Shown here: in pieces, positions 6,606 to 9,093 of the stretch
Layout: every line of letters begins with the position of its first letter
Position numbering within the stretch: position 1 is the first letter of the stretch
Assembly: GCA_018895675.1 (NCBI GenBank)
Contig: JAHIOG010000142.1
Location: 1-9,093, forward strand
Length of the DNA stretch: 9,093 nt
Source of the DNA: a bacterium
Lineage (GTDB): Bacteria; Fidelibacterota; UBA2242
Reading direction: 5' to 3'
Program-made: the position numbers and the translations under genes
Notes under the pieces: generated by a model
What the model saw: the letters and a program-made list of their open reading frames with translations, nothing else
Told to the model about the DNA's origin: nothing
The model's database searches: none

Positions 6606-9093
6606 TCACGACTTTTTAAATATAATAGAACCATTATCTTCATCTACGATAATATTATCGCCTTTTACGAATTTCCCGGAGAGTATTTCCATAGCCAAAG
6701 GATTTAGGATGTGTTTCTGAATCATGCGCTTTACCGGTCGGGCGCCGTAAATCGGATCCCAGCTGGCGGATGCGATGATCGAACGTGCTTTTTCGGTTAT
6801 TTCCGCCTGAATACCTTTCGCCCTCATGCGCTCAAAAAGGCGGTTAAACTGCAGCCGGACAATCTCGCTGATCTGAGCCGGCAATAACGGCATAAAGACA
6901 ATCATTTCATCCACCCGGTTCATAAACTCCGGTTTCAGATGTTCGCGCAGCTGCGACAGAACCGTTTCCTGAATATTTGCATAAATCATTTTGATATTAT
7001 CTTCATCAACACTCGCCGTCTGGTTCATAATAGCTTGCGAACCCAGATTTGAGGTCATGATGATGAGCGTGTTTTTAAAATTAACCGTACGTCCTTTATT
7101 GTCCGTTAAACGTCCGTCTTCCAGAACTTGGAGCAGAATATTAAAAACATCACTATGGGCTTTTTCGAACTCATCTAACAAAATGACCGAGTATGGCTTG
7201 CGCCGAACGGCTTCCGTCAGTTGCCCGCCCTCTTCATAGCCGACATATCCCGGAGGCGCACCGATTAATCTCGAGACTGAATGCTTTTCCATATACTCCG
7301 ACATATCGATGCGAATCAGGGCATTCTCATCATTAAACAGAAATTCAGCCAATGCCTTAGCCAGTTCGGTTTTACCGACTCCCGTAGATCCGGTAAAAAT
7401 AAATGTTGCCAATGGTCGGTTTTCATCCTGCAACCCAGCGTGAGCCCGTCGGACGGCATTAGCCACTGCGGATACGGCGGCGTCCTGTCCTATTACACGT
7501 TCACGCAGTTTCTCTTCAATATTCAATAACTTCAGGCGCTCACTTTCCACCAGTCTCGACACCGGGATATGAGTCCAATTTGAAATGATGTCGGCTATAT
7601 CTTCTTCAGCTACTTCTTCACGCAATAAAGCCCTTTCACCCTGCTCGGTTTCCAATGCTTTCTTTTCTTCAGCCAGTTCTTTCTCAAAATTCACCAGATC
7701 AGAATGCTTGAGCTGGGCGGCAAGTTCCCAGTTACTCTCCCGTTCAGCCTTTTCCGCTTCCAATTTGGTCGCTTCAATTTTCTTTTTCAAATCGTTAATC
7801 CGGGTTATACGGTTTTTCTCTTCCTGCCAGCGACCGCGTAATGTGCCAGCCTTATCTTTTAACTGCGCCAACTCTTTTCGAATAATCTCGTATCGTTTCT
7901 TTGAGACGTTGCTGTCTTTTTCTTTTGCCAGAGCCCGGCTTTCGACTTCCAGTTGACTGATTTTACGCTCAATTTCATCCAGCTCAGCCGGCAGTGAATC
8001 AATCTCAAGGCGTAAGCGGCTGGCGGCCTCATCGATTAGATCGATGGCTTTATCGGGCAGAAACCGATCGGTTATATAGCGGTGGGATAATTCCACGGCG
8101 GCAACTAACGCCGTATCTTTGATCCGGATGCCGTGGTGAATTTCATAGCGTTCTTTAATACCCCTTAACACCGATATGGCGTCTTTGATCGAGGGTTCTT
8201 CGATTAATACCGGCTGGAAACGCCGTTCCAAGGCTTTGTCCTTCTCAATATATTTGCGGTATTCGTCCAACGTGGTTGCGCCAATACAACGCAGTTCCCC
8301 CCGGGCCAGTGCGGGTTTTAAAAGATTGGAGGCATCCACCGAGCCTTCCGCAGCACCGGCTCCGACGACGGAGTGGATTTCATCAATAAACAAGATTATC
8401 CCGCCTTCGGCTTCGGTAATTTCCCTGATGACCGATTTCAGCCGGTCTTCAAATTCACCTCTGAATTTCGCGCCGGCGATCAGGGCGCCCATATCCAGGG
8501 CAAGGATACGCATCTCTTTCATACTTTCCGGAACATCTTGGGAAACAATTCGCAGGGCAAGCCCTTCCGCAATCGCCGTCTTCCCGACTCCCGGTTCACC
8601 GATCAAGACCGGATTATTCTTGGTACGCCGCGCCAGGATTTGCAATACCCGGCGAATCTCCTCTTCCCGACCGATGACCGGATCGAGTTTTCCCTTCCGG
8701 GCAAGGTCGTTCAAATCCCGGCAATAACGTTTTAAAGCCTGATATTTGTCTTCCGGCGATTGGTCTTTTACACTTTGTGTACCCCGAATTTCCTTCAATG
8801 CCGCCAGCAGAGATTCATTGCTTATCCCGTTGGTTTTAAGGATTGTTTTCAATGGTGCACGCGCTGTATCTGTGATCCCCAGGAGAATATGTTCCGCGCT
8901 GAGATATTCATCCTGAAATTGTTTGGCGTAATCTTCGGAGCGTTGAAACATATTATCGGAATTGCGGCTAAGATAGGGCTGCCCAACATTGCCGGTGATC
9001 TTGGGTATATTGTCCAAAAGTTGGTTGATCGACTGTTGAAACGAATCAGGGCTCCCAATGATTTTTTTTAAAAGAATCAATCCGACATTATCG
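6606..9093 (-). CDS. clpB: ClpB protein disaggregase, 5'-partial at the right edge
   Basis: Cytoplasmic AAA+ unfoldase that, in known ClpB proteins, works with DnaK to pull proteins out of aggregates. Residues are numbered from a TTG codon at 9080. That TTG is not the true start: the frame stays open to the edge (DNVG precedes it) and about 40 residues of the N-domain are missing, so the full length should be near the usual 860-870. Visible parts are the rest of the N-domain (to about 100), Walker A GEPGVGKT (161-168), pore loop KFRG (205-208), Walker B with D233/E234, arginine-finger motif ERRF (285-288), a long coiled-coil M-domain (about 365-490), a second Walker A GSTGVGKT (564-571), pore loop GYVG (611-614), Walker B D636/E637, NRVDE (721-725) and sensor-2 GARPVKR (779-785). 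The long M-domain separates it from ClpA and ClpC. The second Walker A has Ser where Pro is usual. Stop is TGA. Any promoter or heat-shock operator lies outside the window. Confidence 0.97.
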   Translation of the reverse strand, partial: DNVGLILLKKIIGSPDSFQQSINQLLDNIPKITGNVGQPYLSRNSDNMFQRSEDYAKQFQDEYLSAEHILLGITDTARAPLKTILKTNGISNESLLAALKEIRGTQSVKDQSPEDKYQALKRYCRDLNDLARKGKLDPVIGREEEIRRVLQILARRTKNNPVLIGEPGVGKTAIAEGLALRIVSQDVPESMKEMRILALDMGALIAGAKFRGEFEDRLKSVIREITEAEGGIILFIDEIHSVVGAGAAEGSVDASNLLKPALARGELRCIGATTLDEYRKYIEKDKALERRFQPVLIEEPSIKDAISVLRGIKERYEIHHGIRIKDTALVAAVELSHRYITDRFLPDKAIDLIDEAASRLRLEIDSLPAELDEIERKISQLEVESRALAKEKDSNVSKKRYEIIRKELAQLKDKAGTLRGRWQEEKNRITRINDLKKKIEATKLEAEKAERESNWELAAQLKHSDLVNFEKELAEEKKALETEQGERALLREEVAEEDIADIISNWTHIPVSRLVESERLKLLNIEEKLRERVIGQDAAVSAVANAVRRAHAGLQDENRPLATFIFTGSTGVGKTELAKALAEFLFNDENALIRIDMSEYMEKHSVSRLIGAPPGYVGYEEGGQLTEAVRRKPYSVILLDEFEKAHSDVFNILLQVLEDGRLTDNKGRTVNFKNTLIIMTSNLGSQAIMNQTASVDEDNIKMIYANIQETVLSQLREHLKPEFMNRVDEMIVFMPLLPAQISEIVRLQFNRLFERMRAKGIQAEITEKARSIIASASWDPIYGARPVKRMIQKHILNPLAMEILSGKFVKGDNIIVDEDNGSIIFKKS

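Noticed and set aside
8176..8727. A 183-codon plus-strand open frame
   Set aside because: It lies entirely opposite the conserved first AAA+ domain of clpB, is rich in Ser and Arg in the way of antisense shadows, and has no family resemblance I can see.
1..9093. A phage-defence or mobile-element island
   Set aside because: No integrase, transposase, nuclease, methylase, direct repeats or CRISPR-like arrays were seen, and all genes are collinear with similar base composition.

Overview
All genes recognised in this 9.1 kb window lie on the minus strand, so they read from the right edge to the left. No mobile element, rRNA, tRNA, CRISPR array or convincing plus-strand gene was found. The order of transcription is: a ClpB disaggregase cut off at its 5' end by the right edge; a small TPR lipoprotein; a MoxR-type AAA+ ATPase; a DUF58 protein with a von Willebrand A fold; a BatD-like protein with one membrane span; and an ABC exporter set made of a GldA-like ATPase, a GldF/ABC-2-like permease and a GldG-like auxiliary protein. 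The last gene runs off the left edge.

Region by region: 6606-9093 is clpB. 6471-6605 is a 135-base gap with a plausible -10 box, a 12-base palindrome and a strong Shine-Dalgarno site. 4957-6470 holds the lipoprotein and moxR, 14 bases apart. 4869-4956 is an 88-base spacer that ends with no recognisable Shine-Dalgarno sequence before the DUF58 start. 1-4868 holds five genes joined almost end to end: gaps of 4 and 2 bases, a one-base TAGTG overlap and an 11-base overlap. This is the signature of one translationally coupled unit.

Working model (inference): MoxR ATPases and their vWA partners are thought to act as chaperone-like pairs that mature or remodel envelope protein complexes. The BatD-like protein could link the cytoplasmic MoxR/DUF58 pair to the periplasm, and the ABC exporter encoded in the same unit could be its client or partner. 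ClpB is probably a separate neighbouring stress gene. The families are all known; what is less usual is their tight coupling and the bitopic linker protein.

Organism: a Gram-negative-type bacterium is suggested by the lipoprotein, the periplasmic domains and the Gld-type ABC set. Base composition is moderate and somewhat AT-leaning. Strong GGAGG ribosome sites at most genes argue against core Bacteroidota, which usually lack them. The gene combination would fit deeper FCB-related lineages such as Calditrichota, KSB1 or Marinimicrobia. That placement is a guess from gene content, not shown by the sequence.
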